DNA of 64,000 bases, from the NCBI RefSeq assembly GCF_963675165.1, contig NC_087379.1:1802201-1866200 (forward strand). The letters run 5' to 3'. Origin of the DNA: Halichondria panicea (lineage: Eukaryota > Porifera > Demospongiae > Suberitida > Halichondriidae). A model generated the notes under the pieces. It saw only the letters and a list, made by a program, of their open reading frames with translations, searched no databases and was not told the origin of the DNA. The position numbers and the translations under genes were made by a program. Below, piece after piece: positions 55,556-64,000 of this stretch (its first letter is position 1; each line of letters starts with the position of its first letter).

Positions 55556-57805
55556 TTACGAAAATATTTGCACTCTATTGTTACCATGATCACACACATA
55601 CACCACACCACACTGGTCTACTGCTATGCCATAAGGCTTGTTGAACTGTCCTGGTCCAGATCCCTCTGATCCAAACGACTTGAGAAACACTCCCTCACAT
55701 GTGAGCACTGAGACACGATTGTTCCCATTCTCCCCCACATACACCAGATCATCACTGTCCACACAGATGCTGGCAGGGAAGCTAAGTTCTCCATTTCCAC
55801 TGCCTGTCTTCCCAAACTGCCTCAGATAGCCACCATCGGGTGTGAAGACTTGCACTCGACAATTCGAATAATCAACCACATACACACAATCACTACGATC
55901 GGATGCAATGACCCAGGGAGAGCAAAACTGTCCATTACCACTGCCTTCACTGCCGAACTTGCTGGAGAAGGTGAGGTCAGAGTTTAAGATGTGTACACAG
56001 TTAGAACCAAAATCAGCCACATACACCTTCCCATTGATACTGTTGACATAAACACTAATCAGATAGTTAAACTGTCCAGGACCATCGCCATGACTACCAA
56101 CTGCTGCTATCAGGTCTCCTCTACGTGAGAACTTCAACAGTCGATAATTACCACTATCCACCACCAGAATGTTGTCATCACGGTCCACTCCCACACATTT
56201 CCCAACAGCTGTGACTCGAGTGTCTAATGTTCGCAGCTTGTGTCCTGTGGGGCTACACATCGAAATAATACCAGCATCGGCTTCAGCCACAATTATCTCC
56301 CCAGCTTGGTTGAGTGCCACTCCACAAGGTTTATTGAGATCATTGATAGTTTTGATAACAGTTCCTAGTTTATCGATCGGAGTCTTGACTGACACAGGGA
56401 ATGGACATCCTGCCACCTCCTCTCCACCCACTCTCACGATCAGCTCGCTGGCCCCGCCCACTGTCGGCTGGTAGGAGATCTCGTACTCTCCCTTCCCTCG
56501 TTCTTTCACAACACATTTTGTGGTTTCGTTCGTCAGCTTAGAGACAAGTTTGGCTTCAATGTTCAACAAATCCAAGCCAACAATTCGTTGTTTGGAATCT
56601 ATTGCATTCAGAATGGCAACAGGAAGAGGTTGGGTTGTCTTCATTCGTCTTGAGGGCACCACTTTCAATGCACAATAGTTAGTCACTTCTTTACTAGTAC
56701 AGATGTGAACTGAATCCTGACAAGCTTCAACAATTTGAGTAGAGTATGCAAAACAGGTGTTGGTTGTCTCACGAGGCTCTAGGGTGTTGGGGTCAAAGGT
56801 GTCCACCAGCTCTCTCACTTGCTTCACCACACCTTGCTTCATCTTGAGCACGTCTCCTGAAGACCCGGTACGAATGCTCTCTCTCACGAAATGCAGGCAG
56901 CTGTTACGTTGGGTTTGGAGGATCTCCACCTCCTCTCGCTGAGCAGAGAGGCTCTTGAGCTGTTGTTGTGTGTGGCCTTCCAACTCGGCCATAAGCTCCC
57001 CCTCACGAGCATACAGAGCTTGATGGATTTCATCGAATTTCGAGTGGATATTGGTCGCAATTTTTCCTCCTTGTTCAACAATTTCGGCATGTCGTCCATC
57101 TAGATTGACGAGAGCTGTGTTGGTGGCCTCTAGCTGTTTCTTAACGGGTCCCAGGGAGTCCAGGATCTCTTTCTTGTGGCTTTCAAAGGTGTCGGCAATC
57201 ACACAGTACTTGTGGTCTTTGTGTATTTGTACAATGCAGTGGGTACAGATCAGTTCTCCACAAGGTTCACAGTACAGCTTGAGGCTTTTGTTGTGTTTAG
57301 GGCAGCGAGGGGTCACCTTATTCGAAGAAACAAGACGAATCAAATCCCCCTCAACTTTTTCGATACTAACAAGTTCGTGATCTTTGAGCTCGTCCCATTC
57401 TTTGTGCATATCGGTACACTTCTCGCAGATGAACTTAGTGCATTGTCGGCAAAAGCTGGTGGCTTTACGATTGGTAACAGAACATTTCTCACAGGCCAAT
57501 TTCTGAGGCTCTTTCACCTTCTTGAGTGTTTCCTGGATGTCAAAGAGATGGTGTACATTGAAGGCAGCCTGGAGGCCACTCACACCAATGGGGGGTAGGG
57601 GGGTGGGCCGGCGACACTTGGGGCATTCCAGCTGGCCTTGTCGATTGTGGGCAACTATATCATCGAGACAATGTTGACAGTAGACGTGGAAACAGGAAAG
57701 CAGTCGAGGGTTGGTGTAGGGCTCCAGACAGACTAGGCATGACAGCTGGTCCTCCACTTTGGAGAGAGCTTCTTGAGCAGCACTCGGCCTCTCAGCCATT
57801 GACAC
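55556..57805 (-). CDS. TRIM-NHL protein (RING, two B-boxes, coiled coil, filamin repeat, NHL propeller)
   Basis: 749 residues in one coding exon from MSMAERPSAAQEALSKVEDQ. Order: RING with C23, C26, C38, H40, C43, C46, C61, C64 (complete C3HC4); B-box 1 from about C105 (CEKCSVTNRKATSFCRQC); B-box 2 from about C168 (CPKHNKSLKLYCEPC); coiled coil about 210-330; filamin-type repeat about 385-480 (YQPTVGGASELIVRVGGEEV); NHL repeats to the end (VGVDRDDNILVVDSGNYR through IAVDQCGVVYVCDHGNNR). This is the TRIM2/3/71/Brat-type architecture: a RING ubiquitin ligase whose propeller binds RNA or protein. The start is supported by the RING spacing and by a probable leader intron ending CAG just upstream. 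It is the source-type gene for the NHL-only copy at 48.3 kb. Confidence 0.93.
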   Translation of the reverse strand: MSMAERPSAAQEALSKVEDQLSCLVCLEPYTNPRLLSCFHVYCQHCLDDIVAHNRQGQLECPKCRRPTPLPPIGVSGLQAAFNVHHLFDIQETLKKVKEPQKLACEKCSVTNRKATSFCRQCTKFICEKCTDMHKEWDELKDHELVSIEKVEGDLIRLVSSNKVTPRCPKHNKSLKLYCEPCGELICTHCIVQIHKDHKYCVIADTFESHKKEILDSLGPVKKQLEATNTALVNLDGRHAEIVEQGGKIATNIHSKFDEIHQALYAREGELMAELEGHTQQQLKSLSAQREEVEILQTQRNSCLHFVRESIRTGSSGDVLKMKQGVVKQVRELVDTFDPNTLEPRETTNTCFAYSTQIVEACQDSVHICTSKEVTNYCALKVVPSRRMKTTQPLPVAILNAIDSKQRIVGLDLLNIEAKLVSKLTNETTKCVVKERGKGEYEISYQPTVGGASELIVRVGGEEVAGCPFPVSVKTPIDKLGTVIKTINDLNKPCGVALNQAGEIIVAEADAGIISMCSPTGHKLRTLDTRVTAVGKCVGVDRDDNILVVDSGNYRLLKFSRRGDLIAAVGSHGDGPGQFNYLISVYVNSINGKVYVADFGSNCVHILNSDLTFSSKFGSEGSGNGQFCSPWVIASDRSDCVYVVDYSNCRVQVFTPDGGYLRQFGKTGSGNGELSFPASICVDSDDLVYVGENGNNRVSVLTCEGVFLKSFGSEGSGPGQFNKPYGIAVDQCGVVYVCDHGNNRVQIFS

Positions 57806-57809
57806 AAAA

Positions 57810-58850
57810 CTGAGGGGGGAGAGAAAAGGATAACAATAGGCTAAAAAGGGGGCGTGTCAAGTTTTATAATAATAATAACAAAGAATTCAAGCAACAAAAA
57901 CTACAAACGAATGTATCAGAACATGTACAATAATTATGCTCACCTTTATAAAAGTGTTTAGTAGTAGAAAGAAAGCTTAAAGCTTGGCAAAAGCAGCTAT
58001 AGACTCACAGCTCTCATGCACAGTGACAGGTCAGGTGATGCATGCACAACAATATTCATAGGATCAAAGTATTGATTATGGTTAGACCATAATGGTACAC
58101 ACATACTTGTGGCTATATTGCCTAGCAACATTCTACACCCACTCTATTGCTAGCCCTCTGACCAGTTGCCTGAGATACAGACAACACACACTCATACAAT
58201 GTGACCCTCCATGTTAACAACACTCCATACCATGTTGAAATTGATCTCACATCATGCACCCATGCACACACGCAAGATCACAAAATATATTCAAATTCAT
58301 CATAATACAAAAATCAGCATACATACATACATACATGCGGATGATATTATTATAATCTCTATGTGTATAATTATGTTAGAATACTCTTAATTGGGTCCAT
58401 GAGATGCATGGCTGAGTGGACTCCATTGCCCCACCCACTCACACCACCGGCCTTCTCTTGTGGTCGAGATATTTACGTATCAAAACTTTTGTTGCTATAA
58501 TGACAAAATCCAGTGTTGAAGGGATGAGCAATATATACAAGCTCAACAATGCACCAGGAGATACCCAGCGAGACAGAGACGCTTGGCAAAAAAGAAAACC
58601 AAGGAACCAAAACAAACAAAGATAGATTTTCCACCACGCACAAGATTCCCAATGTAATCGTCCATAATCACGATCTCTGAACATTGAACAACAACACTAC
58701 TCAGTAAAGGACTCTCCTTCACACCAACCCCTAACATTAATAATACTGTACAATATCCCCACCACTACGTCAATACAATGAGTTCACAAGATCACTTAGA
58801 TAAATCTACACACACGCAGACGAATGAAATTGTTACCGAAATCGAATTAT
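57810..58850. other. TRIM-NHL upstream region
   Basis: About 58000-58310 matches the upstream flank of the NHL-only gene. No further gene is supported; the open frames at 58416-58737 have no recognisable domain. Confidence 0.5.
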
Positions 58851-58869
58851 GTAACTTACACTCAAGTAT

Positions 58870-59410
58870 ATTCACGAATGCCCACTTTAGAAGCGTACAT
58901 TGTTGACCAAACAAGAACAAAATTGGACGACAAACTACCACGTACTCATATTTAACCAAACAACATCTAACCTGAACAAACACACGATATGCCCTCGCCA
59001 AACTAAAAAAACAAAGAACCGATAAAACCAGCTGACACAAATCTTGGCATAGATACGGACGACTACATATGCTCTCTTGTACTCTGTGACCAAAGTACGT
59101 ACAGATTAACACAACAACACCAACTCAAGATATAGAACATCAACTACAAGAAACCACCAGACATTTTTCACCACAACTAAACGCAATACACAAAAACCTC
59201 AAAAAAATAATGCTTACTTCCCAACCTCAAAAATACACAACCTCCCAAGTTCTACGGAATACCCAAAATCCACAAAAAATGTACGACACTCCCCCGGTAT
59301 GACCAATAATTTCCCATTCTAATTCCATGCTCTCCCCTTCTGCCCACTTCATCGATCACGTACTACAACCACTCGCACGCTATTACACAGATTACCTACC
59401 AAACTAAAGT
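58870..59410 (+). mobile_element. Decayed Penelope-like reverse transcriptase remnant
   Basis: Plus-strand pieces in shifted frames: KPADTNLGIDTDDYI, then LCDQSTYRL, then PPKFYGIPKIHKK, then a region whose frames read like PTAHFIDHV and QPLARYYTDYL. KPADKNLG...DDY and PKFYGLPKIHK are hallmarks of the region before the catalytic fingers of Penelope-like and related RTs. Several stops and shifts; inactive. Confidence 0.6.
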
Positions 59411-59414
59411 CTAT

Positions 59415-60330
59415 TTGCGTTGAGTTCGACCCCGGAAGTTATGTGGTCAATTATGGATTCATTTATACTTTATGCCGTGGTGGACAAGCATCAGTGCCTG
59501 GGACTCTACATGGAGTATGTTTAGCTGGTTGGAGCTTACCAGAGTATAGATACAAGCGCTTTTTAACAAGGAATCCAATTTCACTGAAGTATGACAAAGT
59601 TATAAGAACTTTATGAAGGTCAAACTCAACACAAACTGACCTTTAATTATAGCTTATTTTGACTAATGGCAAATCCAACCAAGGTTAGACATACCCCATT
59701 TCCAAACACACACACACACATGCACACACTCAAGTAATTAGCAAATCCACATTGTCAGAAGATTAGATCTTACACTGATTGTACACATAGCTATACAAGC
59801 CACAAAACATGCACCTAAACCGAAGATGATACACAGATATGGGAATCACATGAGCCTAAACACAATCGTCATGGTATTAAAATTAGCTGCAAAGAAAGAA
59901 CATCCTCAAAATGGAGAGAAAGATTCTAACGTTGTCACGTGGGTTACATTTTGCTCTTCTGACTACTACATCAAACAATAGTATGATCTTTGGGCATTCA
60001 ATTTCAACGATTTTCTAATATTCTGTAATGATATACCTTTTAAAAATGTTGCCGTCAAAGTTCAAATTATTTTGAGCTACAAAACTAATTTGGACACAAC
60101 CATAGATAATAGCTGATGGTCCAAGGCCGAAAAATTACACCAAAGAAATTTGGGATTGAAGCACATCATTTGAAAGTCTCTTTCTAAGCAATTAAAAATT
60201 TTGACATTGGATCAACGGTACTAAAGTTATGATAATGTGTTTAACTACCCCCTCCCCTCAAGAAGAGTACGTTAGATCTTTAATGGTTACTAAAGCACCC
60301 TAACTACAAACAAATGTACTAGCCTCGTTC
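59415..60330. other. Intergenic, repeat-derived
   Basis: Contains the split continuation of the duplicated flank (59755-59900) and a copy of the 51.1-51.5 kb repeat. No gene seen. Confidence 0.5.
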
Positions 60331-60594
60331 ACCGGCCTACCCTGGGATCGAGGCTATAATTATATGTACATGACATAATTATGTACAGTACATGACCTTG
60401 CAGTATTGACCCTAAACACACACCTGGGTACATACTGTCAAGGAGGTCATGATGAACAAACACTAACCTGAGGAGATATAGGTTCTCCCTGGAGAGTACG
60501 GAGGGCAGGTACTGGTTGGAGGAGGCCGTGAGAACAGCTGCACCAGACACACCTCCTCCGAGTCTCACACACTAGAGCTGCACAACAGACAAAC

Positions 60595-61300
60595 CAGGAT
60601 GGAGCATGCCCAGTTTCCCGATCACCTTCCCACGTACACACACCTCTGCACAACGGCCCGGGAAATAGGTAGAGTCTGTGGAGTGTGTGTGCAGGGGAGG
60701 GGGCGGTAAACACAAGCAGTGCAGAAGTGTGGGCAGTGAGCAAGTGTAGTTGTAGGAATTAATTTTCTGGCAAAATAATCTTCCAGTGGATTCAACACAT
60801 ATATACAGTTCAAAAAACCTCACGGCCACTAATTTCCATCAAACTGGACTGAATGCATACCGTACGGGTAGAAAATTTCGAGGGTGTAAATTTTCGTGCA
60901 ATTCAATATTCTGTCTTATTTGGAAAATTTCGCGGGTAATAAATTTCGTGGAGTTAGGGTGTGTCACTATCTCGCATGCGTAAACAAAGCCTTTCGCGGG
61001 TTTTAATTTTCGTGTTCTGCAGCCACCCACGAAAAACGCGAAATTAAAAACACCTCGAATTTTCTACCCGTACGGTATATAGTAGTTCCTTCACAAGTCC
61101 CTAACACACATACACATGCAGCTGTGCTTATGCAACCCTCACCTTCAGCTGCCTTGAGGAAGTATCCATTGACATCTTTGGTGAAAAAAACCTCCGGCAG
61201 CTGCATGACACGGTCCAGTAGTCCATGGATCACTTCAAACCCGGGGGTACGACTATAATATACACTGCACACAACCGACGATGGTTCCGTGTTCCCACAT
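60595..61300 (-). pseudogene. FARSB: FARSB (phenylalanyl-tRNA synthetase beta) C-terminal fragment
   Basis: Exon 61300-61143 reads DVGTRNHRRLCAVY, then in the next frame YYSRTPGFEVIHGLLDRVMQ and FFTKDVNGYFLKAAE before donor GTGAGG. Exon 60675-60595 reads STYFPGRCAEVCVRGKVIGK and LGMLHP. Both match the FARSB C-terminal domain, part of the cytosolic synthetase that charges tRNA-Phe. Between VCAVY and YSRTPG there are two extra bases (TATATTAT where TATTAT is expected), so the frame is broken. A family C MITE occupies the intron. The rest of this long gene is absent; the functional copy must be elsewhere. Confidence 0.8.
60858..61077. mobile_element. Family C MITE in the FARSB fragment intron
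   Basis: TACCGTACGGGTAGAAAATT to AATTTTCTACCCGTACGGTA are perfect 20-bp termini of a variant subfamily (GTACGGGTAG instead of GTATAGCGGG). Confidence 0.88.
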
Positions 61301-61309
61301 CTACAGCAT

Positions 61310-61895
61310 AGGACACACAAATTAGTGAGCTTTGGCACTGCGAGCAATTAGCGGTTTTAACACACTTTAATTATATACATACAATAGTGCTTTCTCAGAG
61401 CTACAGAATGCGTCTTTGAGTTTCAGGACGTTCCTAACACAAGTTATGGCCTCTAAAAGATAGCTCTAAAATAAACTTGATTTTTAAACAGGCATTAACT
61501 TTAATACCGTTGACCGTTGATCCAATGTAAAAAATTTTATGATTTTCAGAAAGTTTAGAAAGATACCTTTCAAATCATGTATTTCGATCCGAAATTTCGT
61601 TGGGGCCCTAATTTGTTATTTTTCGGCCTTGGACCATGGGCTATTCATGATATGGCCAAGTTGGCAAACAGTTTTACTCTCTCCAATATGAACTTTGATG
61701 GTACCATTTGAAAGGTCTCTTTCTAAGCTTACATGTACACAAAATTATAAAATCATTGAAATTGGATCCACATCATTCAAATTATAGCAGCTGAAAGATA
61801 GCTCTGAAAACAGGCCTGATTCTGAAAAAACACCCACGCCTTCCCCCAGAAAACAGAATATTAATTAATGTCAGCACTTGCGTCTCACAAAAATG
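61310..61895. other. Dispersed repeat
   Basis: Sequence such as GTTGATCCAATGTAAAAAAT, ACCTTTCAAAT and AAAGGTCTCTTTCTAAGC relates to 51.1-51.5 and 59.99-60.25 kb; part appears in the BBS2 introns near 25200 and 41820. No gene. Confidence 0.5.
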
Positions 61896-61900
61896 CTTAC

Positions 61901-62560
61901 CTTGCAAATGGTCCTAGCCAAAGCAAATCTCATTCCTCTATGGAGTGAACCCCAGACCAGCCAGAATACAGCCAGCTCTGTGAGTGAGTGAGCACAGTGG
62001 GTAATATGGTACTTGATCTACTGCGTACAGTTACCTTGCTGGTGCTTTGTCAGTGTCTATCTCCTGTAGTCAAAGGTATACCTCAGCCAGCTCATCAGAA
62101 GCGCTACACATACAGAGGGAGGGGCATATGAAAGGTAAATAAAGTACTGAAAATAAGTACTGAAAATTAATATGCACACAAACCATAAATCATACAAATG
62201 CTCACTAGCAGTCAAACACACAGGACACTATACACACTAGGACACCTACATACTGCATGGTAACCCTAATTATAGCTGGATACCAATATGGTAGTTCTTT
62301 TCATTTGTAATTTTACTATACTTAAAACACCCACCCCTGGTACACAGAGCTGCCTGCTGCTGTGTCCTTGTCCCCTGAGGCCAGTAGCTCCCCCTCTCTA
62401 GCGAGCAGCTGCACTCTCTCAGTGTCACACTCGAGTACACTATCAAGTGCTAGTGTGTTGTCCCCGGTGACCTCTTGCTCCACGTGTAGTACACTCACAC
62501 CAGCTGGTAGACACAGCTCACGACACGCCATAGAGCGGAGGAGGGTGGACTTGCCAACAC
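61901..62560 (-). pseudogene. ABCF3: ABCF3/GCN20-like ATPase fragment
   Basis: Exon 62560-62346 reads VGKSTLLRSMACRELCLPAG (Walker A end), then VSVLHVEQEVTGDNTLALDS, VLE and ERVQLLAREGELL. Exon 62103-62035 reads ELAEVYL, a stop, then LQEIDTDKAPAR. Exon 61977-61901 reads CILAGLGFTP, then after a gap and frame change MRFALARTICK. These are consecutive parts of ABCF3, a ribosome-associated ATPase. Lesions: an in-frame TGA in the second exon and loss of the stretch between GLGFTP and MRFALAR, which in the family holds the FSGGW signature. It is a non-functional fragment. Confidence 0.8.
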
Positions 62561-62639
62561 CTGCACGTGTGTGAGGGGGTGTGGTTAGGGCAGGGGAGAG
62601 ATATGTATCACTACAAGTATGCTAGCTGCATGGTTAGAT

Positions 62640-63140
62640 TTGTGACACTATGTCTGGTTTAATGCTCAACCTGTGGGTGGGTGGGAGTGTGTGTGTGGTT
62701 GGGCATGGGAGTGTGTGTGGATCAAGGGTGTGTGGGTGGCATATACGTAATCATTAAAAATTATTTATTGCAGTGCACTATAACTATTGGACGCTGGAAT
62801 TCACCGAATAATAATTATTAAGCCATGTTACAATTATTTTTAGGCCTTGCATTTAATTACACCAAGCTTAATTAACTATTGACTGTAACTCACGTCACAG
62901 CTTGCACCAGTATCCCCCCTCCCCTACACACACACAGTAGGTACACTGACCAAAAGAAGCAACCTTGAGGGGAGCTCAGAGTGAAGTTGACGTTGACTCC
63001 AGTGCTGGAGGGGAAGGGAAGTAAAACCTTCAGCTTCCCCAGAGAGCTGGCTTTATGAAGGAGCAAATGAGTGTGCATGAGGACCGTGGCTGCTATCAAG
63101 GCTGCCTACATCTTGATATCTGAAAGTATAGGAGAGATAG
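62640..63140. repeat. Segment paralogous to 52.09-53.66 kb, with an empty site for the Mutator-like element
   Basis: GGCATATACGTAATCATTA, TGGAATTCACCGA and AACTATTGACTGTAACTCAC match 52153-52310, then continue across a single CGTCACAGC into CACCAGTATCCCCCCTCCCC, which matches 53430 onward. An exon-like minus-strand block at about 63110-62940 encodes ASSLGKLKVLLPFPSSTGVN and FTLSSPQGCFFW; its gene is not recognised. Confidence 0.85.
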
Positions 63141-63302
63141 TTCATAGCTTTCAGTGAGTGGCTTTCTGATCTCTGACCCCATGCAACACCCCCGCATCTT
63201 GAGCAGCCCCTCCCCCACTTTGTTTGCAGAATAAGGTAAAAAATATGTCTTCATAATATTTATTCTTTACATAATAACACACTCATGCACCAATGCTAAG
63301 AC

Positions 63303-63520
63303 TCAGAGTCCAATTGTTTGATGTGGTGTAGCACAGTGTCCATGGAGGGTCTGTCCTGAGGGGACACAGGAGGTGATGAGTGGGTGGAGCTCCCGCCATA
63401 CACCTTCCATACTCGATAGCAGACCAAGAAATACAGCAGCTTCAAGAAATCTGGCATTCACCACTTCACAAGCAAGCACTCCAAAACTCTTCACATCATC
63501 TTTGTCCATGCACGAGACTG
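63303..63520 (-). pseudogene. Broken protein-kinase-like 3' end, copy 2
   Basis: Encodes CMDKDDVKSFGVLACEVVNA, RFLEAAVFLGLLSSMEGVWR and ELHPLITSCV; the following DRPSMDTVLHHIKQLDSES part is present on the minus strand but in a shifted frame because of small deletions near 63360. DVKSFGVLACEV is kinase subdomain IX. It is paralogous to 53786-54015; each copy keeps a part the other has lost. Confidence 0.6.
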
Positions 63521-63746
63521 TGGGGGGAGGGAAAATTGGTTCAGGAAGTTGATCACATAAAAGTAACACAATCTTGATTTGCTATTTCATACCAAATCTC
63601 ATTCTCTATACTCTCAAGCAAGTCCTCTCCTTTTTTCTCCTAAAATATACAACCCGTGGCTAATCATGCATGTGCGTACATATTAACTATTATACACTTC
63701 TACAAAATCTAGCACAGATATCTGAGAATCTAATCTACCTGATTGG

Positions 63747-63791
63747 GGCAAGTTGGGTCGTCGCCCGATGAAACCGGGTCACGACCCAACT
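63747..63791. repeat. Inverted repeat with ACGACCCAACTTG arms
   Basis: CAAGTTGGGTCGT at the left and ACGACCCAACTTG at the right (a C is inserted in one arm), with GCCCG/CGGGT continuing the stem around a short loop. No gene context. Confidence 0.7.
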
Positions 63792-63861
63792 TGATTATGT
63801 ACTTGACAGAAGCATGATGTATTTAAAAGTTAGGGAAATTACTTAAAGAAAGGAAGAAAAG

Positions 63862-63938
63862 TCCTCAGAAGGGAATCGAACCCACACCTTATCTATCATT
63901 TGATCTTCTAAGCCACCACCCTAACCACTAAGCCACAC
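63862..63938 (-). repeat. tRNA-derived SINE-like sequence
   Basis: On the minus strand TGGCTTAGTGGTTAGGGTGG resembles a Pol III A box and GGGTTCGATTCCC is a perfect B box, 40-50 bp apart. The acceptor ends (GTGTGGC and CTGAGGAC) do not pair, so this is not an intact tRNA gene. Confidence 0.6.
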
Positions 63939-64000
63939 TTATTATGCTTATATAATTATTTGTATTACCAGAATAATCCATGTACAAGCCTATGTAGCTG

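Noticed and set aside
56169..57598. Plus-strand frames of 60-140 codons over the TRIM-NHL gene
   Set aside because: Antisense shadows; the minus strand has complete RING and B-box cysteine spacing.
63862..63938. Possible functional tRNA gene
   Set aside because: A and B boxes are present, but the acceptor stem does not pair, so it was called a tRNA-derived SINE-like sequence.

Overview
The window reads as animal nuclear DNA, most likely from a demosponge. Evidence: compact genes with short GT-AG introns, AT-rich intergenic DNA crowded with TATAATTATA-like and TGCATGCA-like palindromes, and metazoan families (TRIM-NHL, LRAT-like, Death domain, astacin, BBS2, NUP210). Species assignment is inference; I could not search databases.

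Layout. 0.2-3.4 kb: a multi-exon minus-strand gene with homeodomain-like and HMG-box-like segments, one exon caught in a 149-bp inverted repeat. 3.6-9.4 kb: a GC-rich minisatellite and a tandem satellite array; about 780 bp of it recurs, inverted and nearly identical, at 20.9-21.7 kb. 9.9-15.9 kb: a Death-domain exon, a 657-bp Tc1-type element and a five-exon astacin-like metalloprotease whose first exon encodes a ubiquitin-like fold instead of a signal peptide. 16-23.5 kb: mostly repeats.

23.5-27 kb and 40.2-43.7 kb are direct duplicates of a BBS2 plus L-amino-acid-oxidase segment; both BBS2 copies are broken, by different lesions, and only the second segment keeps the whole oxidase (43.5-45.1 kb). 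Between them lies an LRAT-like cluster: two intact paralogues (31.6 and 35.2 kb) and at least four relics, one cut by a retroelement and one by a pogo-like MITE, plus a second Death-domain exon. A motif of about 23 bp (GGGACTGTCCCGGGGGAGTACC type) occurs seven times between 16 and 34.4 kb.

45-64 kb: MITEs, an NHL-only gene (48.3-49.2 kb) derived from a complete TRIM-NHL gene (55.6-57.8 kb), and a graveyard of broken gene fragments, nearly all minus strand: NUP210, FARSB, ABCF3 and two kinase C-lobes. A 1092-bp element with 85-bp perfect terminal inverted repeats and a 9-bp target duplication carries exon-like sequence, and its empty site survives in the paralogous segment at 62.89 kb.

Probable working genes: the homeodomain/HMG gene (uncertain), the UBL-astacin, two LRAT-like genes, the amino-acid oxidase, the NHL-only gene and the TRIM-NHL gene. 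LRAT-like, Death-domain, TRIM and amino-acid-oxidase families all have known roles in signalling or defence, so an immune-type neighbourhood is possible, but the sequence does not prove it.
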